From Channallabes apus (taxonomy: Eukaryota > Chordata > Actinopteri > Siluriformes > Clariidae): a DNA stretch of 64,000 nt. Shown here piece after piece: positions 25,368 through 36,286 of the stretch (the first letter of the stretch is position 1; every line of letters begins with the position of its first letter). The notes under the pieces are model-generated. The model saw only the letters and a list, made by a program, of their open reading frames with translations, did no database searches and was not told the DNA's origin. Made by a program: the position numbers and the translations under genes. The DNA lies in assembly GCA_030522415.1 (NCBI GenBank), contig CM060118.1, forward strand, positions 15,938,651 to 16,002,650. The letters are read 5' to 3'.

Positions 25368-25756
25368 CAGTTTACCTTCATGTCTTAATATAACAACTGA
25401 CTGTTGCGGTTTTAGATGTTTTTACTTAATTACCTAATGTCATAATGTTATGTTATTTCATAGTTTTTGAAATTTCCAGTAATGTTCAGGAATGTAGAAC
25501 GTAAATCACTAAGCAACAAAACATTAGAATTAGAAGGTCTGTCCAAACCTTTGACTGAAAAATTCACCAGTTGTCAGAAATACATAAATGTTTGAAGTGT
25601 TTATGTAAGAAGACATCTTTATTATAAATTACAGTATATCCAGTCAGAGATAAAGCTGCAACTCTGGGTTTTCTACTAGTCCACAAGCCTTCTGTATGAA
25701 GGGTTTTGCAATTCCTAGGTGACTTAACAAGTTGAATTTTTCTGCCTTATTAACAT

Positions 25757-25880
25757 TCACTCATTCATCTTCTATACCGCTTTATCCTGTATTTAGGGTC
25801 ACGGGGGACCTGGAGCCTATCCCAGGAGACTCAGGGCACGAGGCAGGGTACACCCTGGACAGCATGCCAATCCATCGCAG

Positions 25881-25913
<33 letters not shown>

Positions 25914-26075
25914 ATTCACACACTATGGTCAATTTTGGGAACGCCAATTTTGGGAACAGGCTAATCTGCATATCTTTGGACTGTGGGAGGAAACCGGAGT
26001 ACCCGGAGGAAACCCACCAAGCACGGGGAGAACATGCAAACTCCATGCACACAGAGACGGGAATCAAGCCTGGCT
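25757..26075 (-). mobile_element. DANA/HE1-like SINE, head-truncated with target duplication
   Basis: The same family as 24991-25367 but lacking the tRNA-derived head. An 11-base duplication CTTATTAACAT flanks it at 25746-25756 and 26076-26086, so the truncation happened at insertion and not later. An internal (CA)n run lies at 25885-25911. Confidence 0.88.
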
Positions 26076-26499
26076 CTTATTAACATAAAAAGAAAAAATA
26101 AAGAAGTTGGTTAGGGAATTACTGATTATAGCTGTAATATTGTGAATAACATTAGGAACTAACTTGTTTCATGGACTTTCCCCAACAATAAAACGATGAC
26201 TATATAGACTCAAGGTTACCACCAATGGATATTTTTCACAGAAGCCAGACTTCCCTTTTTTTTCAGACTGTACTTTTCATTAAAAAAAAAAACTTTATTT
26301 AAGAGTTTTGTTTTGCTCAATTTTGCTTTTGCTTCCTTGTTTCACAATGAGTATGAGCTCTGTACCGAAAGTATGAAAACACAGGCGTGACTTTTTTTTT
26401 GTATAGATCTGACAAAGATCACAGTAAATTGCACATGCTGGTAAAGTAACTCCTCCTCACTGGAGATGTAAGAGTGTTTCTATTACAGGAGATATATTT

Positions 26500-26668
26500 G
26501 GAAATTGTCTTTGGATTGTGAGAGGAAACCGAGCACCCGGAGGAAATGCACCAAGTACGGGAAGAACATGCAAGGTCCTGCACACAGACCCTAGAAGGAA
26601 TCTGACCCTCGACCCTGGAGGTGCAAGGCAACAGTGGTAAACACTAAGCCACCACGCCGCCCACCATG
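26500..26668 (-). mobile_element. DANA/HE1-like SINE, head fragment
   Basis: Only the 5' portion of the family is present, from GGATTGTGAGAGGAAACCGA to the tRNA-like head ending CACCACGCCGCCC. No tail or target duplication was seen. Confidence 0.7.
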
Positions 26669-26797
26669 ACTTCTTGTACTACTTATTTTGCATCGCTTGC
26701 CAGGATTTAGCTGCATGTGTTACTTTACTGTATTGTCCATTTTAGACAGATAGATAGATAGGTGGATACATACATACATACATACATACTGTACATA

Positions 26798-27980
26798 CAC
26801 TCACCTAAAGGATTATTAGGAACATTATTATTATTACTGCAATTATCTAATCAACCAATCACATGGCAGTTGCTTCAATGCATTTAGGGGTGTGGTCCTG
26901 GTCAAGACAATCTCCTGAACTCCAAACTGAATGTCAGAATGGGAAAGAAAGGTGATTTAAGCAATTTTGAGCGTGGTTGTTGGTGCCAGACGGGCCGGTC
27001 TGAGTATTTCACAATCTGCTCAGTTACTGGGATTTTCACGCACAACCATTTCTAGGGTTTACAAAGAATGGTGTGAAAAGGGAAAAACATCCAGTATGCG
27101 GCAGTCCTGTGGGCGAAAATGCCTTGTTGATGCTAGAGGTCAGAGGAGAATGGGCCGACTGATTCAAGCTGATAGAAGAGCAACTTTGACTGAAATAACC
27201 ACTCATTACAACCGAGGTATGCAGCAAAGCATTTGTGAAGCCACAACACGCACAACCTTGAGGCGGATGGGCTACAACAGCAGAAGACCCCACCGGGTAC
27301 CACTCATCTCCACTACAAATAGGAAAAAGAGGCTACAATTTGCACGAGCTCACCAAAATTGGACAGTTGAAGACTGTAAAAATGTTGCCTGGTCTGATGA
27401 GTCTTGATTTCTGTTGAGACATTCAAATGGTAGAGTCAGAATTTGGCGTAAACAGAATGAGAACATGGATCCATCATGCCTTGTTACCACTGTGCAGGCT
27501 GGTGGTGGTGGTGTAATGGTGTGGGGGATGTTTTCTTGGCACACTTTAGGCCCCTTAGTGCCAATTGGGCATCGTTTAAATGCCACGGGCTACGTGAGCG
27601 TTGTTTCTGACCATGTCCATCCCTTTATGACCACCATGTACCCATCCTGCACCATGTCACAAAGCTCAAATAATTTCAAATTGGTTTCTTGAACATGACA
27701 ATGAGTTCACTGTACTAAAATGGCCCCAACAGTCACCAGATCTCAACCCAATAAAGCATCTTTGGGATGTGGTGGAACGGGAGCTTCATGCCCTGGATGT
27801 GCATCCCACAAATCTCCATCAACTGCAAAATGCTATCCTATCAATATGGGTCAACATTTCTAAAGAATGCATTCAGCGCCTTGTTGAATCAATGCCAGGT
27901 AGAATTAAGGCAGTTCTGAAGGCGAAAGGGGTTCAAACACTGTATTAGTATGGTGTTCCTAGTAATCCTTTAGGTGAGTG
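26798..27980 (+). mobile_element. Tc1-like transposon copy B, inactive
   Basis: It starts CACTCACCTAAAGGATTATT, ends with its inverted match, and has TA at both sides. It is closely related to copy A at 18595 but on the other strand. The transposase is broken by a 5-base loss near 26974 shortly after the start, the same in-frame TGA after WSDES as in copy A (27405), and a 26-base deletion near 27647 that removes the FQQD block. It shares Lys at the third catalytic position. Confidence 0.92.
26940..27949 (+). pseudogene. Tc1 transposase pseudogene, copy B
   Basis: The transposase ATG lies at 26940. The 5-base deletion shifts frame within about 13 codons. The main body from 26967 reads open to TGA at 27405. 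A second piece runs from 27414, and the 26-base deletion then removes the second catalytic Asp. The final block with SPDLNPIKHLWDV follows in another frame. The breaks differ from copy A except for the shared TGA and the Glu-to-Lys change. Confidence 0.85.
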
Positions 27981-27999
27981 TACATACATACATACATAC

Positions 28000-29660
28000 A
28001 TTATTGATCCCGAACAAAATTCCAGAATTTTTGTGGTTGTTCGCACAAAAAATAAGAACCACATAGATAACATTTGGCCTAGTTTTAAATGATAATGGCA
28101 TTTGGAAAATATTTGTTCACATTATGTTCATACTGTATACAACAGCGTGTATACAGTAAGTCATGAGTTTTACTTTTAGCTACTGAGTATGTTTGGGAAG
28201 TAAGAGAGAGTGTGTGGATCAATTACCGGAAATGTTGCGCGGAGTGTGTACACATACTGTACTCACACATGTGTATCTGCAAGGGTCATATAACAGGCAT
28301 CTGTGTTCATTGACACACAACAAGGACACACACACATAGGAGTAACGGTAAAATATGAAGGAAATAGATCAGAGAGAGAGATTTATCAAGATGGAAAAAA
28401 ATTAGTCAGAAAGTCTGGTAACATTTGTGAATTAGACAATGACTCTAATACATTCCCCAAAATGTCTTTGTCAACCATAAATAATTAAAAGGTTCAAAAC
28501 AAGCTCTATTTTCCATGCAAATGGAAGTATATTTCTCCTCCACAATGCTGAGTATTATTCAAGGGGCAAACAGTTCTCATATTACCAATGAGAATTAGCA
28601 GATTTTGACAGCACTTTGGGGTTAGACACTTCAACAGCACCTCCATACTAACAAGATATTTAAAAGGTCAGCCTGAAGAAAATCTTTTGAGAAAAAAAAA
28701 TGTTGAGAAATTTTCTATAACTTTTTTGTATTGCTTATGTAAGTGTTATGTAAGTGTACTGCAATCATGTTTACTCAGTGTGCTGCTGAGTGCATGGATT
28801 TGGGGTGCAGATAAACCACACGTTGAAGTAAAGGTTGTCCACATCCTGTTTCGAGCTTCCTGTCTTTTTTGACCAGCTGTTTTTCATTTTACTTTACATT
28901 CTTTCCATCACACAGACCCGTTTAGCATAGCATACCCCTTCTCTGACTATATACATTTCCAATGAGATCCTAATGTCCCTCATCTTCTTTGTTGACAAGA
29001 CAAGACTAGTCTGTTGAATCATGCACAGAAAGGCTGTATTATTCACAGCGAGTTTCTGAGGAAATTCCTCCTCCACTGCTGGAAAAATAAAACCCTGGCA
29101 TGGATCAACCATCCTATGAACAGTGTGAAACCCCTAAAGAAGTTGTTGAGAAAGCGGCTGTGAGCAAAATATCTGCGCAGTGCTAAAATGGAAAAAATGC
29201 AGTTGTTGCCCCTAATGTAAGTATCTTGAATCTTTTACACTTATACTTAGTCATATGTATATAATTTAAAAAATATATATATTCCACATTATCTGTAGTT
29301 TATAACTGTAGGTGTATTATATTTACCAGCATGTTTGAATTTGAAAACTATGCTTAATACTCCATGTCAAAGTTGCATGCATTTCTTTGTCAGAGAAAAA
29401 AAAATATTTGTACCTCTTTTTGTTCATTAATGACTAAAACCTGGAAATAATACTTTTTACTAATACAACAGATGTATTTTTTCTTTTCTTTGGTGCCTGA
29501 CGTTTGAATGAAATTTCCCAGTACAGATCTTTATAGTTACATTTACAGGTTAGTAACATTAGAATATTATCTAGTCTAGCAGTCTAGCAGAGGCATACAT
29601 TAAGACTTAGATGATACACGCTCGCTAAGCAGTGTTACAGTAAATCCTCATATGTAGTTT
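28000..29660. other. Non-coding stretch, nothing recognised
   Basis: Presumed 5' UTR intron of the VWA7-like gene. It is AT-rich, with no domain-bearing frame, repeat family or inverted ends recognised. Confidence 0.45.
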
Positions 29661-29666
29661 TCATAC

Positions 29667-29727
29667 CTTCACAGATCCCACACTGGCTCTGTCCTTCCTC
29701 CTTGATCACTTGGGTTGCTGAGATAAC
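29667..29727 (-). other. Probable 5' UTR exon of the VWA7-like gene
   Basis: On the minus strand a TATATATAG box (29762-29752) is followed about 30 bases later by a short segment ending at GAAG/GTATGA, a good donor (GT at 29666-29665). The first coding exon has an acceptor (TTATTATAG at 24531-24523) 11 bases before its ATG, so an upstream non-coding exon is required. This segment fits by strand, position and splice site. The exact start is inferred from the TATA spacing. It implies a 5.1 kb intron packed with transposons. Confidence 0.45.
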
Positions 29728-29751
29728 AAATGCAAGAATATGACCTCCCCT

Positions 29752-29762
29752 CTATATATAGT
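29752..29762 (-). promoter_or_regulatory. Candidate TATA box for the VWA7-like gene
   Basis: CTATATATAGA on the minus strand, placed about 30 bases before the candidate 5' UTR exon. Short AT runs are common in this genome, so position is the main support. Confidence 0.4.
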
Positions 29763-31344
29763 AGATGTTGCAATTCAGGGTGTGGCAGATTTCTGCCAGA
29801 TAATGAATAATTATGAGAGTTAGAGGAATGCTATTTCGATGTTATAATAATAATAATAATAATAATAATAATCAGTACAATATGTACAAAAGAATGGGAA
29901 ATACCGTGATTGTGACATTACCTTCGGATGGTTTGTGTACACAGACTTACACCACAGCTTTCTCAACTAACACAATGATATTGTAAATAAATGAATGTTG
30001 GAACTGCTTCATAGACTCCTATAACTCATGAACTGCTAACTGTAGAAAGTCAAAGGAATCATTTTCTTGACTTGTTTATTAAATGTAATGCAATAAAATG
30101 TAGCTCACAGACTTATGCAGTTGCGGAAAAGGCTTATGACTGCGCTTCAAAGATGTTGCTCAATTCATCTTATTTTATAAGAGCTCTTTTAAAAAACAAT
30201 CATATTTGATTACATGATCATATGTTAGACTCTAACAGGTCCATGTTGTACTGTAAATGTATTTTAGAAGGAAGACTAAGGCAGTAAATTAATCTTATGA
30301 CTAAGTTTAGCTTATTTATAATATCTTGAAATTTGAGTTTAATTATAAAGTGACAGTGTCTCAGTGTTTACATGTATGCCCTCTGTAAATAAAGCAATGA
30401 TATATATTCTGCAATAGGGTGCATATGTAGCCATGACTTCTAGTGACACACAGTATAGTGCGTACTACTAACATGGTACTGTCTTGAGACAGCCCTCATT
30501 TCTTCATATTTTGCCAGACTTTTGTGTATTTTAATATAGTTCTGGGGAATCTTTGGCAGGAATTCCTGCAGGAATATTTTCCTCTTATTTTTGGCAAGTT
30601 TTTAGCTCTCACTTTGAATCCAATAGGTGGCCAGTTTCCCGAGGAATATTTTTGTTACCCACAATGAATCAATCTATGAATCATTCACTCATTAAAAAAA
30701 CAAACATCTAACTTATAGCATGAACTCGTGAAAAACAGGCACAGACGATGACAGATGATCAGATCAGTCTGGTGATTAGTTTACCAGTGGTGCTTAATGC
30801 TGAGTGGTTGGAATAGACGAGTGGGGAAATGAGGTTGCTCCTGTGGTTGTTACGTAAACACCCAAAAAACTTTTTTGTATCTTTACGTATTTATATTGTA
30901 TCTGTTTATTGTATCATGTGATATTTCTTTGCATTACTCAACATAATGTAATTTAATTTAATATGAAAGAGCGGCTCAAGATTTATTAACAATTCTGTAG
31001 GATTTTCACAATACTGTTTTGTGATTTACTTGCTCATGAATAAGATAAGGTCACCACGAGCTAAGACAAGTCATGGAATTTGTAGGACTTAGATCTACAA
31101 AGACCATGACTTTGTGTTTTCCTCTGCTTGTCTAATGCTTGTTGTCTTATCTTCCTCACCAAACATTCTGTAGAAATACTGTAGGTTTTGTAATATCCTT
31201 ATTGCTTGATAAGGTTACCATTAAGGACATGACAAGTGGAGAAAAACACAATGTCATATACCTTGTAGATTTGTTCTGGTAATGCAGCACTGGTGTACAA
31301 ACCATAGAGATAATGTACATATCAGGATTTGACAACTGAAAGCT
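29763..31344. other. Intergenic sequence, only a short (ATA)n run recognised
   Basis: Contains an (ATA)n microsatellite at about 29846-29871. Nothing else was recognised before the target duplication of the LTR retrotransposon at 31346. Confidence 0.5.
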
Positions 31345-31349
31345 GATAA

Positions 31350-31986
31350 TGTCACGCTCTCAGTGCCTTCGCGCTGATCAGAAACCTTTTGACATTTCCT
31401 TTCCCACGCTGTCAGACTCTCATCACATGATCATGCTTTCCCACGCTGTCATCGCTCCTCCCGGACCGCCCCGCCGGCACACCGGTTTCTCATCTGGCGC
31501 TGATTTCACCCAGCTTATAAGGAAGCGCAGCGCGCTGCCTCGCGCTGGATTATTGTGTGTTTTTTTGGCCATAGTTTTCTCGCGTTTCTGTTCATGACTT
31601 TTCACGTTGCCGACTTCGCTTGCTTCTCGTTTTCCCCCTCGCCTCCCGATTTGGATTATTGCCACGCTTGGATTTAACGGCTTTGAACTTTCGCTTTCGT
31701 TTCTCGACCACGGCTCAGCTTCACGTTTTTTGCTCGACGCCCTCGCTGACTGATCACACGGCTTTGATCTCTTGCTCTCCTCCTCGACCACGGCTCAGCT
31801 TCACGTTTTTGCTCGACGCCCTCGCTGACTGATCACACGGCTTTGATCTCTTGCTCTCCTCCTCGACCACGGCTCAGCTTCACGTTTTTGCTCGACGCCC
31901 TCGCTGACTGATCACACGGCTCTTATCTCTCGCTCTCTACCTGCAACTGGGTCCACTTTCACAGTCCACGTTCTGCATCACGACAG
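31350..31986 (+). repeat. 5' LTR
   Basis: It runs from TGTCACGCTC to ATCACGACAG. TATAA at 31516-31520 precedes, by 28 bases, the GCTGGATTATT that matches the primer-binding site, so transcription probably starts at about 31544. Three tandem 79-base units begin at 31733, 31812 and 31891 in the part after the start site (the third is partial). Confidence 0.93.
31733..31921 (+). repeat. 79-base tandem repeat within the 5' LTR
   Basis: Units start CTCGACGCCCTCGCTGACTG at 31733, 31812 and 31891 with exact 79-base spacing. The same three starts appear in the 3' LTR remnant at 35960, 36039 and 36118. Confidence 0.95.
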
Positions 31987-31997
31987 AATAATCCAGC
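31987..31997 (+). promoter_or_regulatory. Primer-binding site, self-complementary type
   Basis: AATAATCCAGC directly follows the LTR and is the exact complement of 31544-31554 in the LTR. It lacks the TGG start expected for a tRNA 3' end. Tf1 and sushi chromoviruses are known to prime from the folded 5' end of their own RNA, and this fits that scheme. Confidence 0.7.
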
Positions 31998-32004
31998 CAG
32001 CACT

Positions 32005-35000
32005 ATGGACCCAGCAGGGTTAGACGGAATGCGACGGGCACTGGAGACCCAAAGTGTGCTCCTCGGAAAGAACCAGGAGGAACTCATCGCCACGAGACAA
32101 ACTCTAGCTGACGTCATCTCCCAAATACAACGGCTCCAGGTACCTACAGCTCAGACCTCACACTCCGGAACACCACGAGAGCCACGCCTACCAGCCCCTC
32201 CCACCTATGGGGGAGAACCAGGAACTTGCAGGTCCTTCCTCTCACAATGCTCACTGATTTTCGAGCTTCAAACCTCCTCCTTCTCATCAGAACGTTCCCG
32301 GGTGGCCTACATCATCACGCTACTAACTGATAGAGCCAGGGAGTGGAGTACAGCCCTCTGGGAGGCTCGCGACCCATGCTGCGAGAACTTCGACAACTTC
32401 TCCAAGGAGATGAGGAGGGTCTTTGATCGCTCATTCGCCGGCAGGGAGGCGGGAACAAGGTTATTAAGACTTCATCAGGGATCCCGCTCTGCTTACGACT
32501 ATGCCATCGAGTTCCGCACCCTAGCCGCTTCTAGTGGATGGAATGACAGAGCCCTAGCGGATGTCTTTCTGGAAGGGCTATCAGAAGCTCTTAAGGATGA
32601 GCTCATCTCCCGCGAAACCCCCACGGACCTCCACGAACTCATGGATCTCGCCGGGCGGGTCGACTCACGTCTCCAGTTAAGACGGCACCCCAGAATAGGG
32701 CACGCGCCTCCTGCCCTGCAGCAAACCAATCAGGAGGAGCCCATGCAGCTAGGCAGGACCCGCATCTCTGACGAGGAGAGACGCCGACGCCGCCTACAAG
32801 GGGCTTGTTTTTACTGTGGAGCTTCAGGACACAGGCTTAAAGACTGCTCATTAAAAGGGAGGCCCCCCCTAGTCAGACTGGGAACACTAGAAGGCTCCCC
32901 TCCTGATAGATTTCCACAATCACGTCCCCTACTTCCCGTAAACCTAATCATCGGTGGTCAGGCTCACCCAATTCAGGCACTAATTGACTCCGGCTCCGAT
33001 CGAAATTTGATCAGCGCGAATACGGTGAGAGCATTAAAGATCCCTGGCTTACCACTAGACACTCCGCTCGCCGTTCAGGCCTTGGATGGGAGCCGGCTTC
33101 CACCCATCATACTTAGAACCCCACCGTTAACCTTAAGAACGTCAGGGAACCACTCTGAGGAGATCTCCCTCTTCATTATGGAGAAATCACACGCCGCCTT
33201 GGTCCTCGGACTTCCCTGGCTAGCCCTCCATGGACCCCAGATCGATTGGAACAAGCAAGTCATCACGGGTTGGAGTCCCTCATGCTCCACGACATGCCTG
33301 CACTCAGCACTCCCTCCAACTCCTATCCTGGCCACGCCCCATGAAACCCCGGACATCTCCAGCGTACCCACCGAATACCATGATCTTGGGCAGGTCTTCA
33401 ATAAGACCCGAGCCATGTCACTTCCGCCGCACCGACCATACGACTGTCCCATTGATCTTCTCCCGGGCACCTCTCCTCCGAAAGGCAGACTTTACTCTCT
33501 GGCACACCAAGAAAGAGAGGCCATGAATAAGTATATCACAGATTCCCTCGCCGCCGGAATTATTCGTCCATCCTCCTCGCCCGCTGGGGCAGGATTTTTC
33601 TTCGTCAAGAAAAAAGACAAGTCCCTTCGTCCATGCATTGATTACAGAGGGCTTAACGAGATAACCGTCAGGAACCGCTACCCGTTACCTCTCATGGCCA
33701 CCGCCTTCGAACTTCTCCAAGGGGCGGACATTTTCACCAAGCTCGACCTACGAAACGCTTATCACCTCGTCCGCATCCGGGAGGGCGACGAGTGGAAAAC
33801 TGCCTTCAACACACCCACTGGGCATTACGAGTATCTGGTGGTTCCGTTCGGACTGACCAACGCCCCTGCCGTATTCCAGGCCCTCATTAATGACGTTCTC
33901 CGTGACTTCTTGAATTCCTTCGTGTTCGTGTATTTGGACGACATTTTGATTTTCTCTCGAGGCCTGGAGGAGCACCGGCACCACGTTCGCCAAGTTCTGC
34001 AGAGGCTCCTAGAGAACAATCTCTTTGTTAAAGCCGAGAAATGTGAGTTCCATACAACTTCCACAACGTTCCTAGGGTTTGTCATCTCTCCCTCCAGACT
34101 GGAGATGGAACCCGCCAAGGTCCAGGCCGTCTCCAACTGGCCCACGCCAGCCTCTCGACGTGACCTCCAACGGTTCCTGGGGTTCGCGAACTTCTATCGC
34201 CGCTTCATCCGGGGTTACAGTTCTGTCGCCGCCCCCCTCACCTCCCTGACTTCCCCCAAGACACAGTTCTGCTGGAACAACGAGGCAGACAAGGCCTTCA
34301 CGGACCTCAAGAAGCGGTTCACCTCAGCCCCCATACTCACCATACCCGATCCATCTCGCCAGTTTGTGGTAGAAGTGGACGCCTCCAACACTGGCGTTGG
34401 GGGAATTCTCTCCCAAAGATCCCCGCGAGACAACAAGCTGCACCCCTGCTCATTCTACTCCCGCCGTCTATCTCCAGCTGAGAGGAATTATGACGTAGGC
34501 GACCGAGAGCTCCTGGCCATCAAGTTAGCACTAGAGGAGTGGAGACATTGGCTGGAGGGGACCGAGCTTCCCTTCATAGTGTGGACCGATCACAGGAACT
34601 TAGAGTACCTGCGCACCGCCAAAAGACTCAATGCCCGCCAAGCTCGGTGGTCGCTGTTCTTCTCAAGATTCAATTTCACCCTGTCCTACCGCCCAGGTTC
34701 TAAGAACACTAAGCCTGATGCCCTCTCACGTCAGTTCTCCCTCCCACAAGATCCCACACCATGCCAACCCATTCTACCATCTCGTTGTCTCGTTGCCGCC
34801 TTAGAGCTAGACATCGAGACCAAAGTCAAGCAGGCATTGACTCAGGAGCCCGGCCCAAGCAATGTCCCCCCAGATCGCCTCTTTGTTCCCCCCGGTCTGC
34901 GCCCGCAGGTCCTGGAGTGGGGTCATGGATCCAAGCTGTCCTGTCACCCAGGCTCTGCCCGAACGCTATTTATCATACAACAGCGTTTCTGGTGGTCCAC

Positions 35001-35976
35001 GATGGGGAGGGATGTCTCCAGCTTTGTGGCAGCCTGCGACATTTGCACCCGCTGCAAACCCAACAACCGTCCTCCGGCTGGCCTCCTCAGACCCTTACCC
35101 ATACCTCACCGTCCCTGGTCGCATATTTCGCTGGACTTTGTAACAGGGCTACCCTCATCTGACGGAAACACTTGCATCCTGACCATTGTTGACCGCTTCT
35201 CCAAGTCCGTCCACCTAGTCCCGCTCCCCAAGCTCCCGTCCGCCAAAGAGACCGCAGAGCAATTGATATTTCATGTTTTTCGTCTTCACGGCCTCCCCAC
35301 CGACATAGTTTCAGACCGTGGCCCTCAATTCACCTCACGCTTCTGGGGGGCCTTTTGTAAACTCATCGGAGCCTCTCCTAGCCTATCTTCTGGTTTTCAT
35401 CCCCAATCCAACGGCCAAACAGAACGAAAAAACCAAGCAATGGAAGTCTCCCTCCGGTGTATGACTACTCGTGATGCCACCACCTGGAGTAAGTTTCTCC
35501 CGTGGGTCGAGTACGCTCACAACTCCCTGCCATCTGCCTCAACGGGCCTCTCTCCGTTCCAGTGCTGCCTGGGCTACCAACCACCACTGTTCCCCACTCA
35601 AGAGGAGGAGGTAGAGGTCCCCTCGGCACAACACTTTATCCGCCGCTGCAAAAGTACATGGTTACGAGCCAGACGATCCCTGCTGCAAGCATCCCGCTTA
35701 TACAAGAGACAGGCGGACCGTCATCGCTCCAAGACTCCCAGGTATCACATAGGAGACAGAGTCATGCTCGCCACCAGAGACATCCCCCTAAAGACACTTT
35801 CCCGCAAGCTCTCTCCCCGTTTCATCGGACCCTTCACAATAACCAGGATAATCAACCCGTGCGCTGTCCGTCTCCTACTCCCATCGTCTATGCGACGCAT
35901 CCACCCCACCTTCCATGTGTCCCAGCTACGACGCATTGTAAACTGTTCTCTAGTTTTTGCTCGACGCCCTCGCTGA
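32005..35976 (+). CDS. Gag-Pol polyprotein of chromovirus-type retrotransposon
   Basis: A single open frame of 1323 codons starts 8 bases after the primer site. Gag spans roughly residues 1-260 and ends in a zinc knuckle CX2CX4HX4C from Cys268 ([14 protein letters not shown]). The aspartic protease has DSGSD at 328-332. Reverse transcriptase has YLDD at 643-646. RNase H follows, with VDASNTG and WTDHRN. Integrase has an HHCC zinc domain and catalytic Asp1044, an Asp in SDRGPQF and Glu1140. Gag and Pol are fused without a frameshift. The last eight or so residues come from LTR sequence after the deletion, and the chromodomain expected at the C-terminus is missing. Enzymatic domains look complete. 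Host genes are not involved. Confidence 0.95.
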   Translation: MDPAGLDGMRRALETQSVLLGKNQEELIATRQTLADVISQIQRLQVPTAQTSHSGTPREPRLPAPPTYGGEPGTCRSFLSQCSLIFELQTSSFSSERSRVAYIITLLTDRAREWSTALWEARDPCCENFDNFSKEMRRVFDRSFAGREAGTRLLRLHQGSRSAYDYAIEFRTLAASSGWNDRALADVFLEGLSEALKDELISRETPTDLHELMDLAGRVDSRLQLRRHPRIGHAPPALQQTNQEEPMQLGRTRISDEERRRRRLQGACFYCGASGHRLKDCSLKGRPPLVRLGTLEGSPPDRFPQSRPLLPVNLIIGGQAHPIQALIDSGSDRNLISANTVRALKIPGLPLDTPLAVQALDGSRLPPIILRTPPLTLRTSGNHSEEISLFIMEKSHAALVLGLPWLALHGPQIDWNKQVITGWSPSCSTTCLHSALPPTPILATPHETPDISSVPTEYHDLGQVFNKTRAMSLPPHRPYDCPIDLLPGTSPPKGRLYSLAHQEREAMNKYITDSLAAGIIRPSSSPAGAGFFFVKKKDKSLRPCIDYRGLNEITVRNRYPLPLMATAFELLQGADIFTKLDLRNAYHLVRIREGDEWKTAFNTPTGHYEYLVVPFGLTNAPAVFQALINDVLRDFLNSFVFVYLDDILIFSRGLEEHRHHVRQVLQRLLENNLFVKAEKCEFHTTSTTFLGFVISPSRLEMEPAKVQAVSNWPTPASRRDLQRFLGFANFYRRFIRGYSSVAAPLTSLTSPKTQFCWNNEADKAFTDLKKRFTSAPILTIPDPSRQFVVEVDASNTGVGGILSQRSPRDNKLHPCSFYSRRLSPAERNYDVGDRELLAIKLALEEWRHWLEGTELPFIVWTDHRNLEYLRTAKRLNARQARWSLFFSRFNFTLSYRPGSKNTKPDALSRQFSLPQDPTPCQPILPSRCLVAALELDIETKVKQALTQEPGPSNVPPDRLFVPPGLRPQVLEWGHGSKLSCHPGSARTLFIIQQRFWWSTMGRDVSSFVAACDICTRCKPNNRPPAGLLRPLPIPHRPWSHISLDFVTGLPSSDGNTCILTIVDRFSKSVHLVPLPKLPSAKETAEQLIFHVFRLHGLPTDIVSDRGPQFTSRFWGAFCKLIGASPSLSSGFHPQSNGQTERKNQAMEVSLRCMTTRDATTWSKFLPWVEYAHNSLPSASTGLSPFQCCLGYQPPLFPTQEEEVEVPSAQHFIRRCKSTWLRARRSLLQASRLYKRQADRHRSKTPRYHIGDRVMLATRDIPLKTLSRKLSPRFIGPFTITRIINPCAVRLLLPSSMRRIHPTFHVSQLRRIVNCSLVFARRPR

Positions 35977-36213
35977 CTGATCACACGGCTTTGATCTCTT
36001 GCTCTCCTCCTCGACCACGGCTCAGCTTCACGTTTTTGCTCGACGCCCTCGCTGACTGATCACACGGCTTTGATCTCTTGCTCTCCTCCTCGACCACGGC
36101 TCAGCTTCACGTTTTTGCTCGACGCCCTCGCTGACTGATCACACGGCTCTTATCTCTCGCTCTCTACCTGCAACTGGGTCCACTTTCACAGTCCACGTTC
36201 TGCATCACGACAG
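35953..36213 (+). repeat. 3' LTR, truncated
   Basis: It contains the three 79-base repeat starts and the LTR end (ATCACGACAG) but lacks the TATA box and start site of the 5' LTR. The junction with pol lies in a T run at about 35953-35958. Confidence 0.93.
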
Positions 36214-36286
36214 ATAATTATAAATTATGACAAAGTAATGAGGGTGTATGTCTGTCACTGATCTGTGAATGTCTGGTGTTCCAAAT

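Larger units (their letters stand above)
24647..25562 (-). mobile_element. Deleted Tc1-like element carrying two nested SINEs
   Basis: The left end has ACCAGTCAAAAGTTTAGATA and the right end GGTCTGTCCAAACCTTTGAC, inverted versions of one terminal repeat. Between them, pieces such as CTCTACAGCAGAGGTAAGTT and TCATGAGAGCCAGTTTCAAC resemble a common fish Tc1 transposase read on the minus strand, with large deletions. SINE sequences occupy 24798-24935 and 24991-25367. It lies in the 5' UTR intron of the VWA7-like gene. Confidence 0.6.
31350..36213 (+). mobile_element. Ty3/gypsy chromovirus-type LTR retrotransposon, young, 3'-deleted
   Basis: A full 5' LTR (31350-31986), a single gag-pol frame (32005-35976) and a truncated 3' LTR (about 35953-36213) are flanked by the 4-base duplication ATAA (31346-31349 and 36214-36217). 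The 254 bases compared between the LTRs (31733-31986 and 35960-36213) look identical, so insertion is recent. A deletion has removed the end of pol, the polypurine tract and the first ~375 bases of the 3' LTR. The domain order protease-RT-RNase H-integrase is that of Ty3/gypsy. The sister element at 42449 shows that the missing part should hold a chromodomain. Confidence 0.95.

Noticed and set aside
28894..29112. 72-residue minus-strand frame as an extra exon
   Set aside because: No plausible splice borders or protein similarity, and it lies in the presumed first intron.
31349..31832. Open frames inside the 5' LTR on both strands
   Set aside because: They lie in non-coding LTR sequence, overlap the tandem repeats and resemble no protein.
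31733..31921. Regular 79-base repeats as a CRISPR-like or satellite array
   Set aside because: There are only three unit starts, without spacers, inside an LTR of a vertebrate retrotransposon.
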